From assembly GCA_028564705.1 (NCBI GenBank), contig JAPXFQ010001768.1:496001-560000 (forward strand): 64,000 nt of DNA. Direction: 5' to 3'. Each line of letters begins with the position of its first letter. Position 1 is the stretch's first letter. The DNA is from Apricaphanius iberus (lineage: Eukaryota; Chordata; Actinopteri; Cyprinodontiformes; Aphaniidae). The notes below the pieces were generated by a model that was not told the DNA's origin, searched no databases, and saw only the letters and a program-made list of their open reading frames with translations. This document shows positions 1-11,900 of this stretch, piece by piece. A program made the position numbers and the translations under genes.

Positions 1-310
1 TTTCATACATTTAGGATTGAGTTCAACATTTGAAGTTTGCTCAATATCTCACCAATTGGTCGATTATTATGAATGGCCGCTGATGAACAAAGTTGGGTTG
101 ACAGTTGAAAAACAAAGCTCAGCAGTGGCGCCTGTGTGTTGACATGATCCCTGCTGATTGCTTACAAATGTAGTTAGCGAGACAGACTTATCTTCGTGTG
201 ATCGAAAGGTTTCACTTGAATGCATTTTCATATTAAATTAAAGTACCAGAAATAATCGAAGACGAGGGGATTTACTCGCTCTGTGGCCCTGTAAGAGAGG
301 GTTAATGATA

Positions 311-1216
311 GGCTTGTTAACCAGGATTCAGGCTTGTTAACCAGGATTCAGGCTTGTTAACCAGGATTCAGGCTTGTTAACCAGGATTCAGGCTTGTTAA
401 CCACGATTCGGGTTTGTTTTACCACGATTCCTGCTTGTTTTACCACGATTCAGGCTTGTTTTACCATTATTTGGGCTTGTTTTACCACGATTCGGGTTTG
501 TTTTACCACGATTCAGGCATGTTTAACCACGATTCAGGATTGTTTTACCACAATTCAGGATTGTTTTACCATTATTTGGGCTTGTTTTACCACGATTCGG
601 GTTTGTTTTACCATTATTTGGGCTTGTTTTACCACGATTCGGGTTTGTTTTACCATTATTTGGGCTTGTTTTACCACGATTCCTGCTTGTTTTACCACGA
701 TTCAGGCTTATTTTACCATTATTTGGGCTTGTTTTACCACGATTCGGGTTTGTTTTACCACGATTCAGGCATGTTTAACCACGATTCAGGCTTGTTTTAC
801 CACGATTCAGGCTTGTTTTACCATTATTTGGGCTTGTTTTACCACGATTCCTGCTTGTTTTACCACGATTCCTACTTGTTTTACCACGATTCGGGTTTGT
901 TTTACCATTATTTGGGCTTGTTTTACCACGATTCCTGCTTGTTTTACCACGATTCCTACTTGTTTTACCACGATTCAGGCTTGTTTTACCACTATTCGGG
1001 TTTGTTTTACCATTATTTGGGCTTGTTTTACCACGATTCCTGCTTGTTTTACCACGATTCCTACTTGTTTTACCACGATTCCTACTTGTTTTACCACGAT
1101 TCAGGCTTGTTTTACCATTATTTGGGCTTGTTTTACCATTATTTGGGCTTGTTTTACCACGATTCGGGTTTGTTTTACCATTATTTGGGCTTGTTTTACC
1201 AGGATCCGGGCTTGTT
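311..1216. repeat. minisatellite, 20-21 bp units, about 43 copies
   Basis: The array opens with five 20-bp copies (GGCTTGTTAACCAGGATTCA and a variant, 311-410). It then runs as about 38 copies of a 21-bp unit built on GCTTGTTTTACCACGATTC, with variants ending TTATTTGGG, TTCCTACTT or TTCGGGTTT. Because 21 is a multiple of three and the unit lacks stops in several frames, long spurious frames run through it on both strands. No start, splice or codon bias supports translation. Confidence 0.95.
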
Positions 1217-1576
1217 GAAGTATGTACGTTTTGGTCCATCTCAGCCTTCAATATATTCTAAAAAATCCATATCAAACCATTTACCAGGCCGTGAGATCTA
1301 CTGAAATCTGCCCATGTCACAGCATAACACGAAAAATTATAAATCATCAAAATGTTTTTTTCTTATTTTAATTAACCAGCAATGTTAATAATTTGGAATG
1401 TCCTTATAAAGAAGCGCTCCATATTCCACAGTTAATGCTTACCTGGTCTTGTATGGCATCCATCTAGTTAAAGAATTATTGACTAAATAATCCCATGATG
1501 AGAAATGTTTAGCACATGTTTTAGTAGTTCTCTGCTGATGGACCTTCTTTTTACAATCTCTTAACTTGATAGAATA

Positions 1577-2384
1577 GATTGGACCTTTCGCCGGCCCTGC
1601 CCCCTAAATGGCTGTTGTCCAATCACACATCATAGCAACCGTTACTATGTGAGCAGGTCCGACAAACATCGACTCCAAGCCAGATGCCGAAGCGCTGTGC
1701 CCCCGGCGTTTGTAAATCGGACACTAGATGCCTCGAGAGATTGTCTGGACGAGTTGTTTTTTCCATGTTTTTCCATCCCCAAAGCCGAAAACACAACGTG
1801 AGCAATGCCTACAATGGATAAAAAAGTTTTGATGGCCCCACTCCTTCTCATATTTTACAGTAATACATTAATGAGAAACCTCAGGTTAATTTGTTGGTAG
1901 ATCTCAAAGGTATTTTCTGGGATGTATGGAGATTTATTGAAAGCCAAACCCACCGCCTTCAGGAGCGAGTGGTGAGGCAGCCGTTTTATTAACGCATTTC
2001 TGGGTGAGACGTTGGAGGGAGAGTCCACTTTAATGAAACGAATGTCCGCCTAATATCCAACTTAAAACTAAGTTCACAACTAAGTTTCTTACAGCATGCA
2101 GACAGCAAGAGCACTCAGAGTATCTGCCCACTCAGCACACCATCATCATGTTTGCAGCGGCATCATCATCATCACAGACACCCTTTCTCTCTCTGCAGCT
2201 GCAGTGTGACTGTCAGAAAGCATGATGGCGCTGTGCTTCATTCAGCAACATTGTAGTAACGCCATTTTACATCCCCAGTAACGGTAACGGCGTTGAAACG
2301 CTACTTGTGTTTGACCATTTGTTTGTCTGATGTAGCAACAGTAACTAAGGGGGGTGGGGCTCAGCGAAAGGTCAATTTACTAGT
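1577..2384 (+). mobile_element. THAP-bearing DNA transposon remnant
   Basis: Imperfect terminal inverted repeats: ATTGGACCTTTCGCC..GCCCTGCCCCC at 1577 and its complement near 2350-2383. Inside, 1684-1836 encodes a broken THAP zinc finger: MPKRCAPGVCKSDTRC in one frame, then after a frameshift PSPKPKTQREQCLQWIKK, the FP..P.....R..W core. THAP domains bind DNA in P-element and ISL2EU-type transposases. Only this fragment remains. Confidence 0.65.
1684..1836 (+). pseudogene. THAP domain fragment (transposase N-terminus)
   Basis: The two Cys of the C2CH finger (C-x4-C) and the downstream P.P..QREQCLQWIKK block lie in two different frames, with an in-frame TGA soon after. Family knowledge gives a DNA-binding role. 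As it stands it cannot be translated whole. Confidence 0.6.
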
Positions 2385-2630
2385 TTACACAAATACATCG
2401 CAATCTGCATTCATCGGAAATCTTGGGTTGGTGTATTTTTCACAGCACTATGCGGTGGTGTGAAAAAAAATCTTACAGAATTGTTAGTTTTGCTATTTAA
2501 TTGTATTATAAGACAGAAGAACCATTGAGTAAATCCAAAAATGTAGTTTTCAAATTATGTTCTCGAGGAAAAGAGCTATCCAAAGCGGCCTGATCTAATC
2601 TGAAAAAGCAATCATCCCTAAATCTAAACA

Positions 2631-2900
2631 ACTTTGGTCCCAGCTCTCTGCAGGTCGTTCACCAGGTCCCCCCGTGTGGTTCTGGGATTGTTGCTCACCG
2701 TTCACAGGGTGAGATCTTCGTGGAGCCCCAGATGGAGGGAGATTATCTTCCATTTTCTAATCATTGGTTTCTTCACAGCAAGCTGCTTATTGCAGATTCG
2801 GTCTTCCCAGCCTGGTTCCTGGTGTCCTTTGACAGCTCAATGGTCTTGCCCATAGTGGAGTTCCATTTTTGTCCAGTCTTTTTTGTTGTTGTTAAACTCT
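2631..2900. mobile_element. fragment of a fish interspersed DNA repeat
   Basis: The stretch resembles, from memory, a widespread fish repeat with CCAGCTCTCTGCAGGTC and GGTTCTGGGATT. A second piece of what seems the same family is at 16490-16790. No inverted repeats or coding capacity are visible here. The superfamily is uncertain. Confidence 0.45.
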
Positions 2901-3080
2901 CAGCTGGACTGTGCCAAATGAAATCTGCAGTACTTTAGATGTTCTTCGTTTTTCTGTGACCACTTCTGACTGTTTTCCTGATGTAATGATACCAGGCTGA
3001 AACAGCAGAGAAGCTCCCAGGTTTCATGTTTTTTCTATTTGGACATAGTGACTCTCAGTGGAGTCAGAAGAATATAATTG

Positions 3081-3788
3081 ATCACAGTTAGATAATGTCT
3101 TCGTATTGCCTTAATGAGGAACAACCAATGAGGAATACAGTGTTTACCATCCCCTGCCCTGCAGGTTTTAGATGTTTCCCTGCTTTGCATGATTGGACAT
3201 TCAGTAAAAGCCTGGTAATCAGCTGTCTATTGAAAACGGGTGTCATCTAAAACTTGCAGGGCAGTGTGCTTTGAGGAGCAGGATTGGGAAAATACTGTCT
3301 TAACATATAGCAATCCAGTAGGCGTGATAACACATGTTCATATGGTTATTGGGAGTACACACTTTGGGTTCAGTTGTGTCGTTAAAGGGGAATTCTGTTT
3401 CTTTTCTTTCAACCTGGGCCTTATTTTTAGCTAATTGAATGTTTTTTGACTCACCCCACTCACTTTAGCATACCAGTATCCAACCTATTCTAACCATAGT
3501 AACTACCCACACTCATCCTTACTAGCAGCGTTATCATGTGCTTCAGAGAGATAGCCATTTTACCTAAATCAGGCCTGACATCAGAAAATGGATGGATGGA
3601 TGGAATGAAAACAGAAGTGAAAACATGCAAATATAACTCTATAGCCCTTTGATAAAATAGATGAACTAATAATTGTTATAACAAAGACTAACTTTAATTC
3701 ATGCAGAACCTTTCAGAAGGTGGTGGCAGCAAGTCAGAATCAAATAAAAATCCTTCTGGTTCCTTCAGCTGTCTGCTCAAACATTGTA
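3081..3788. other. no gene recognised; short GGAT microsatellite
   Basis: Nothing codes here. There is a short GGAT run near 3589-3604 beside a TCAGAAAATGGATGG tail, a common ending of fish SINE copies. The rest looks unique and AT-rich. Confidence 0.5.
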
Positions 3789-5230
3789 CTGTCGTGGCCA
3801 AAAGTTTAGAGAATGACACAAATATTAGTTTTCACAAAGTTTGCTGCTAAAATGCTTTTAGATCTTTGTTTCAGTTGTTTCTGTGATGTACTGAAATATA
3901 ATAATTACAAGCACTTCATACGTTTCAAAGGATTTTATCGACAATTACATGACATTTATGCAAAGAGTCAGTATTTGCAGTGTTGGTCCTTCTTTTTCAG
4001 GACCTCTGCAGTTCTACTGGACATGCTCTCAATCAACTTCTGGGCCAAATCCTGACTGATAGCAACCCATTCTTTCATAATCACGTCTTGGAGTTTGTCA
4101 GAATCAGTGGGTTTTTGTTGAGGATTGACCACAAATTCTCAATGGGATTAAGATCTGGGGAGTTTCCAGGCCATGGACCAAAATATCAACGTTATGGTCC
4201 AATCAGCCACTTAGTTATCACTTTTGCCTTATGGCACGGTGCTCCATGGTGCTGGAAAATGCTTTGTTCTTCACCAAACCGTTGTTGGATTGATGGAGGG
4301 TGTTTTAGTACCATTCTTTATTCATGGCTGTTTTTAGGCTACATTGTAAGTGAGCCCACTCCCTTGGATGAGAAGCTACCCCACACATGAATGGTCTCAG
4401 GATGCTTTACTGCTGTCATGACACAGGACTGATGGTAGCAGTCACCTTTTCTTCTCCGGACAAGCCTTTTTCCAGATGCCCCAAACAATCAGAATGATGC
4501 ATCATGGGAGAATCTGACTTTGCCCCAGTCCTCATCAGTCCATTCACCAAACTTTCTGCAGAACATCAATCTGTCCCTGATGGTTTTTTTGGAGAGAAGT
4601 GGCTTCTTTGCTGCCCTTCTTGACACCAGGCCATCTTCCAAAAGTCTTCGCCTCACTGTGCATGGAGATGTGCTCAAACCTGCCTGCTGCCATTCCTGAG
4701 CAAGCTCTGCTCTGGTGGCACTCTGACCTCAAAGCTGAATCCTCTTTAGGAGACGATCCTGACGCTTGCTGGACTTTCTTGGAGCCTTCTTAACAAGAAT
4801 TGAACCTCTTTCCTTGAAGTTCTTGATAATCCTATAAATTGTTGATTTAGGTGCAATCTTATTAGCCACAATATCCTTGTCTGTGAAGCCATTTTTATGC
4901 AATGCAATGATGGCTGCACGCGTTTCTTTGCAGGTCACCATGGTTACCAATGGAAAAACAATGATTTCAAGCATCACCCAATCAGCCTGACATAATGATC
5001 TCCAGCCTTCTGTTCATCAACATTCTCATCTAAGTTAACAAGACGATTACTGAAATGATCTCAGTAGCTCCTTTAATGACAGCAATGAAATGCAGAGGGA
5101 TTTTTATGGCAAAGAAGGACTATGCAATTAATCTGATCCCTGTTCATAATTCTGGAGTTTATTCTAATTGCTATTATAAAAACTAAGCAGCAACTTTGAT
5201 GTAATTCTCAAAACGTTTGGCCATTACTTT
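3789..5230 (-). mobile_element. Tc1-like transposon, decayed, transposase on minus strand
   Basis: The left end CTGTCGTGGCCAAAAGTTTA follows TA. The right end (CTCAAAACGTTTGGCCATTAC, to about 5230) is its degraded inverse. Minus-strand fragments 4977-4729 (HTH: ETRAAIIALHKNGFTDKDI, STIYRIIKNF) and 4732-4489 (LSTSPCTVRRRLLEDGLVSR, WGKVRFSHDASF) are in different frames. The catalytic part toward 4000 is riddled with changes. Tc1 transposases cut and paste DNA at TA; this copy is dead. Confidence 0.85.
4489..4977 (-). pseudogene. Tc1-like transposase fragment (paired HTH region)
   Basis: Two overlapping minus-strand frames carry the N-terminal DNA-binding helices and the beginning of the DDE domain. 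HDASF stands where family members have DESKF or DASF. At least one frameshift (near 4730) separates them. No intact DDE triad is visible. Confidence 0.75.
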
Positions 5231-5912
5231 AGTGTAAGCGGTTCGAATTATTCTTCCATCCATCCAAACATATTCTTAATATTCCCTGCAACTCTCTGGG
5301 CACTCAGTGTACATGCGTGTTATGGCCATGTTTGGAAAAAGAAGGCAGCTGGACAACTGGTAGCGCGGATAGTTTGAGTTTGATGATTATTTTTTCTCGC
5401 ATTTGCTGAATTAAGAAGAACTAAGAAACACAGCAGCAGAACTGTGAATCGTGATAATACAATCTCTGAAAAATTATAATCAACACATGTATAGATCGTT
5501 TCACGGTCTTAAATCGTCACATCACACACCCCTATAGGCACGTAGTCTGTGGGAAACTATAATATCATCTAAAATCATAATTTTATTTAAAAAAAAAACA
5601 GAAATGGATTATCTCAAATAATATCCTAACAATGTGGAGTGGGAATGGAATAATTGCTGGTTTCACTTTGTGGTGACTGCCATAATAGGATTCAATAAAA
5701 ACTGCAATTTAACTGGTCTGGAGCCGGCTAGCTCCACACAACATATCTCCATGGTAACTTCTACCATAGCATATCCTTCTGCCCCCCATCCCGTTTTTGT
5801 GCGACTGGATCACAGAAAAATTGATCCATAATAAGCAGGATATCCTGATTTTGTGCAGCAGGCCCAGAATCTGAAGCTTGACATGTTCTAATGTGTTAAT
5901 GTTTTTATTCAG
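5231..5912. other. region before scaf11 first identified exon; promoter not resolved
   Basis: Acceptor TTTTTATTCAG at 5902-5912 shows that another, upstream exon must exist. In this stretch I see no CpG-rich promoter, strong donor or coding similarity, so scaf11 exon 1 may lie further left or in an unrecognised place. Confidence 0.4.
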
Positions 5913-5930
5913 GACCAGCCAGGGGAGGAC

Positions 5931-8900
5931 ATGACCGGAGCTGCAAGTGGTGAGATGTTTGCCTTTACAAACTTATAATTCCTTGAAGTTTATGATTGTT
6001 ATTATTATTATGGGCGTAGTGATCAAATGTTTTTGTAATGTTTTTCTATCAATCAGATAATTAAACTCTAGGGCTGGGTATTGTTAGGTATTTTACAGTT
6101 CACTTCGATATCGATTCAATAATAAGTAAATACACAAGTAATTAAGTACCTGAATATATTTTTAAATAATGTGTGTAATAATACCAATGGTTATGGACCA
6201 ATTGACCCCAGCAGGTTTATTTAGCAGAACAAAAAGTACAATCATTTACATGTGTTGTACAATGCTGAACCCTTTCACTAAAGGTTTGGCCACAGCGCCG
6301 CCACTGGTTGGTGGATTGAATCCATTCATAGGATTTGATGAATGGATATTTTTACCCAGCTCTATTAAACATGCGTTTTTACACCCAAACATTATCAACA
6401 CATGATGCTAACGCGGGACTCCATTAAGGCGTTGTCTTGTGTGTTCAGGTGGCCAGGCCCCGTCTGATGGGTCTGACGGCGAGGAACCAGAGAAGTGTCC
6501 GGTCTGCCTGGGCTCCCTGGCCGGAGGAGAGCTCGCCATGCCAGACAGCTGCTGCCATGTTTTCTGCCTCAGATGCCTGCTCACATGGGCAGAGGTGACG
6601 CTCGGCCACGTTCACATCATCCTGTCTAAACCTGCATCATTTAGTTGTTTCTCTGTGGGGAAAAAGCAGAATCAGAAAAGCATATAGAAGTGTTTTTCTT
6701 TGTTTGGACATTACAGATGTCTCCCTCCTGCCCTGTGGACAGAAGACCATTCACCAATGTTTACAGATGGGATGGGAACCTCGGCCTCGTCCAGGTCTGT
6801 CTGCTTCTTGTAGCCTGTGTGAACGTATGCAACGACAGTACTTTACTTCATGGAAGCATCACGACACCATCAGTTCTGAAACCGTTTCTGTCAGATATGA
6901 TTCTGGTCATATTTATAACTATTTACCTGGTCTTATGTGATAAACGAATCGTCTCCTTCAGCCACCTAGAGCTTGTCCTACCCTGCTGATGTTTGACTTT
7001 GCTTAGATCCAGGCAGGTTGCATTGCTACTTCGTGTTGTCAGACGGGTTCTGTGGAGGAGATGTTCTGACACCAGAGGTCAGGCAGGAATCAGGTCTGGG
7101 TGTGGCAGGCTAAAATGAACTAAAACACCCATATTCAGTTCTACATTCAGGTCCATAAATATTTGGACAGAAACTGTCCTTCTAATTTTGGTTTTGTAAA
7201 TCAATGAGTTTTAAAGGAAACGACTCAAACTTTCAGCTTTAATTCAGTGGGTGGAACTGAAAGGTTGGATAAAAATGAAGGAACTGAAGTTTGTTTTTTC
7301 CCTCTGATGTAATTGGATCTAGGGAATGTCTGTAAATAAAATCTGCTGATTTTCCAACAGCCAGGCCTTTAGTTTGGCAGTTTTCACTAGCTGTTTTGTT
7401 GGTGAGCCTTTCTGTGATAAAGTTGGTCTTCAACAAATGAAATGACTGAAGGCCATTCAGGAATACTCCACTTCTTTGCTTTAATAATCTCCCAGCTTGC
7501 TTTGGCGGGACCTTCTGGGTCATTGCCTGTATTATGAAACTCCGTCCTTTCAGTGTGACTGCATTCACCTGGATCTGAGCAGTCTGTATGTATCTGAACA
7601 CATCAATAAACTAGTGTCCCAGTGCCACTGGTAGCCATACATGCCCAGACCATCACACTGCCTCTGCCATGTTCTACAGATGATGCTCCATGCTTCGGAT
7701 CATGAACTGTTTCATACCTTATCTGTATTTACTTTTCTTACTATCATTCTGATCTTGGTTTCATGAGACCAAAGAACGCGTTAGATGTTTTAGCAAGATC
7801 CACTCTAGCCTGTTTCAACTTTTTTAATAAAGTACAAAAGTATATGTCAGCCACTGACCGTGCATAGATACACGGCAACTGTGAGACGGTCCTGTAGGTC
7901 TTCATCAGGTTTCCACACTCAGTAGCTGGTATTTTGGCCCATTCCTCCATGCAGATCTCCTCTAAAGCAGTGATGTCTTGGTGCTGTCGCTGGGCAACAC
8001 AAATTTTTACTTTCCTCCACAGATTCTCTATTGGATTGAGTCTGGATACTGGCTCGGCTACTCCAGGACCTTGAAATGCTTTTATGTGGCCACTCTTTCG
8101 TTATGGTGGTGTGATTGGGATCATTGTCATGCTGGAAGACCCAGCCACATTTATGGAAGGAGGATTTTGCTCAAAATCTCACGATACATGGCTCCATTCA
8201 TCCTTTCCTTAAAGCATATCAGTCATCCTGTACCCCAAAGCATGCCGCTTCCACCCCCATGTTTCAAAGTAGGTATGCTGTTCTTGGGATGCTACTCAGC
8301 ATTCTCCCCCCCCAAAACGTGGTGAGTGGTATTTATATCGTGAGTGGCTGCACGGTGGGGCAGTGGTTAGCACTGTTGCCTTGCAGCAAGAAGGTTGTGG
8401 GTTCGTATCCCGGCCCAGGGTCTTTCTGCATGGAGTTTGTATGTTCTCCCCGTGCATGCGTGGGTTCACTCCGGGTACTCCGGCTTCCTCCCACATTCCA
8501 AAAACATGACTGTCAGGTTAATTGATCACTGTAAAATTGTCCTTAGGGTGTGAGTGTGTGCATGGTTGTTTGTCCTGTCTGTCTCTGTGTGGCCCTGTGA
8601 TGGACTGGCGACCTGTCCAGGATGTACCCCGCCTCTCGCCCATTGACAGCTGGAGATAGGCACCAGCACCCCTCGCGGGGGAATGGATGGAGATGGATGG
8701 ATGGAGTTCTATGTTGGATAAGCCTGGACATGTGCTGGCTTAAGCTCCCCCGTGTAGTTTGGTACTGTTTCCTCAACGTTTAAGTTAAGGTGTTCCCCAC
8801 CAGGTGAGAGCTTATGCCTCTTTTCCACTGAACAGTACAGCCTAGAACGGGTAGGTTGTGTTTCCATTACCATCTCAGAACAACTGTACTCTGCAAGGAC

Positions 8901-11900
8901 ATAGGCGGGCTTAAGTTTAACAAAAGTTAAAACTTTTGACTCGTATCTCTCAGACATCGATCTGTTGATGCCTCCAGCTCCTGATTCAATTCAGTTTAGT
9001 TCATTATATAGCGCCGTTTCACATCACATGTCATCTCAAGACACTTCAAAATTCATTTTCAGTATAATTGATCCGTGTTCTTGCAGCCGAGCCAGCTCTC
9101 TGATTACGGCGGAGAAATCCCGTCTCTGCTGCTCTGCCTTCTTCCTCCCCTCACTGCAGGCTGACAGCGGCTTCTCCGTACAGTCACACACCAACTTCAC
9201 TTCTCCAACCTGTGTGTAGAAGGTTATATGGAGTTTTGGGGCCCCGATAATGATACAGATTTAAAAAAGTAGCAGATATAATGGCTGATAAATTCCAATC
9301 CCCCCCCAAAAAAGTACCTTAAGCTTAAATCCTGCCTTCTCTGCCCATTTTGATGCTCGCATATGTCTCCCTGCTCTATTCTGCACATTCTGTACATATT
9401 TCTAAATATTTTTAATTGAAACAACTTTAAGTATCCTGCTCTGTTGCACATTACAACCTGGGTATGCCACTCATGACTTGATTTTTTTTAAACTTAATAA
9501 CTGCACAGTAATCTGTTTTTGTAACCATGTCCATAATGTAAATAATTTTTTCTGGACTCTTAAATTGTGTCCTGTTCTTGCTTTTGCTGCTGTTGGAACC
9601 AAATTTCCCCTTGTAGAACAATAATGGATTGTTAAATAAGTCTCATTAACTCACTGGATTCCAAATCATGCAAATAAGATTTATTTAGCAATGATTTTCA
9701 AAAACACAGAACACACAACGTTCCTGATCTGTACCAGTGTTCATGCAGTTTAGTGCAGATAAGCTTCTGCAAACCTGAAAAACAAGCTGGCCGTCTCATC
9801 TGGAGGGAATGTCTGTCTGCAAATCTACAGAGTCAATATCAAAGTTTCACAGAAAGTAGCAAAGGGTGCGCAGACATGTCGCCAGATTTTGTCACTAGGC
9901 ACTTTGTAGAAAGTAATTAAATGGCAATACAGCGCATAACCAGCACTGTTTCTGCATTTGTCAGGAGTAAACGACCGACAGTGGAGAAAGTATTTATTTA
10001 TTTACTAGGAATGCTCCGATCAGGTTTTAGGCTGCCGATCATCGATGCCGATCAGCCAATAGGCAGATCATTGCTGATCACCAATACCAATCACACTTTG
10101 GCTGTAAAATTTTCATTTAGTTATGGTGAGTGCTACTGCATGTGTTACATAATTCAGAAAAAGGAACAATAAAAATCACGTTAATTTAGAAAAAGCGGGG
10201 TTCCAAGTGCGCTAGTAGTCAGCAGAATCCGGTGTGTTCCACCACTGAAAAAGGCTGGTCGTCTAGTCCGATAAACTCGATGATTTTCTGGGTAATTTGC
10301 GTAGCTTTCTGACTGTCACGCTCATATTGGCGAGTGTTTACAAGCGTTGGCTGCGTTAGCTGCCTTCTTTTCATTCTCTGCTATGAGCCTCAAAAACTCA
10401 CCATCCTCCGTCAAGTGTTTATTCTTTAAATGTTGGATCAAATTCGTTGTTGAAGCTTTTAGACGTGCTTCCTCCATGGGATATTTTTTCGTTGGAAGTT
10501 TTGCAAGACACAAACTTAATATCATTCTCACAGACTGAAAAAAAGTTCTACACGGCAGACACGTTTGTTATTGTGGGTTTGCCGCCATGTGCACTAAGTA
10601 GAGTGAAGAGTGAGCGCTTCATAGTCTGTACATAAACACTTCCACGGAAATCGGCTGATAATATCTGTGGCCGAGCAATCAGAGCACCCCTATTATTTAC
10701 TTGTATCCCCATGATGAGCCAGAGGCGGCAATAAATTAAACACTGGTGGGCGCTGCTGAGCTTCCTATGTATGAAAACCCTGAGTAAAAAGCATGCAGCC
10801 ACCAACTTCTAAATAGTCTGGTTTAAGAGTCTACACTGGGCCACTGCACTTCTTGTTACAAACACATTGTGGCGCTCTCCGAGTTTTTTTCGTCTCCAGC
10901 CTCGCAAAAATGGCTCTTATGTGACACGCAGTCAGTTTATTACAGTAGATTTAAAATTGTGAGAAAGTCGCTATTGAGGACTATTATTTACTGCTGTCAC
11001 TCATACTTCAAGAAACCAACATGGATAATTGTTATATTTATGATAGTCCGCTTAAGTCTCATTGTTACTTTACTGCACATGTGACTAAAGGGAGTCGTTA
11101 AAGTGTTCGCTTTGTATGCTGCTGCTATGTCGTTTTTTAAGACAAGGAAACATTTAATCCAACTTATCTCTAAGTAATGAACTTAAAGTGATAGTGTGTA
11201 GTTTTTGCAGTACATCTTTGAAAATAGCCATTAAATTATTATGTAATAATTTTAAAATATAGTAAAATATGACTTTAAAAATCAGTTTTAAAATACATAG
11301 GCGTGGGTCCTCTTTTCAGGGGAAAGCCATATTAGATGACGTCTTTACTTCGACAAGAGCCCGGACGGACAAAGCGCAGGGAACACGCCCGCTATTAAAA
11401 CATTGATTTCCCCTGAAAATGCCAAAAAGTTTCGCCATAAATACACTCAACAAAAATATAAACGCAACACCTTTGTTTCTGCTCCCATTTTTCATGAGAT
11501 GGACTTAAAGATCTAAAATTCATTCCAGATACACAATATGACAATTTCTCTCAAACATTGTTCACAAATCAGTCTAAATGTGTGATAGTGAGCACTTCTG
11601 CTTTGCTGAGATAATCCATCCCACCTCACAGGTGTGCCACATCAAGATGCTGATCTGACATCATGATTAGTGCACAGGTGTACCTTATACTGCCCACAAT
11701 AAAATGCCACCCTGGAATGTGCAGTTTTGTCTCACAGCAAAATGCCACAGATGCCACAAGCATTAAGGGAGCGTGCAATTGGCATGCTGACAGCAGGAAT
11801 GTCAACCAGATCTGTTGCTTGTGCATTGAATGTTGATTTCTCCACCATAAGCTGTCTCCAAATGCGTTTCAGAGAATATGGCAGTACATCCAACCGGCCT

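Noticed and set aside
311..1216. CRISPR-like array
   Set aside because: Units are contiguous with no unique spacers, and the context is a vertebrate genome.
394..1304. Long open frames (274, 296 and 158 codons) through the first repeat
   Set aside because: They arise from a 21-bp tandem unit without stops in several frames. There is no codon bias, splice context or homology, and opposite-strand frames are equally open.
6449..6794. PHRF1 as identity of the RING gene
   Set aside because: PHRF1 also has a CPID-type RING, but there is no PHD finger, and all later exons match SCAF11.
8341..8420. tRNA gene
   Set aside because: A- and B-box-like motifs belong to a SINE head. No cloverleaf or anticodon arm can be drawn with confidence.
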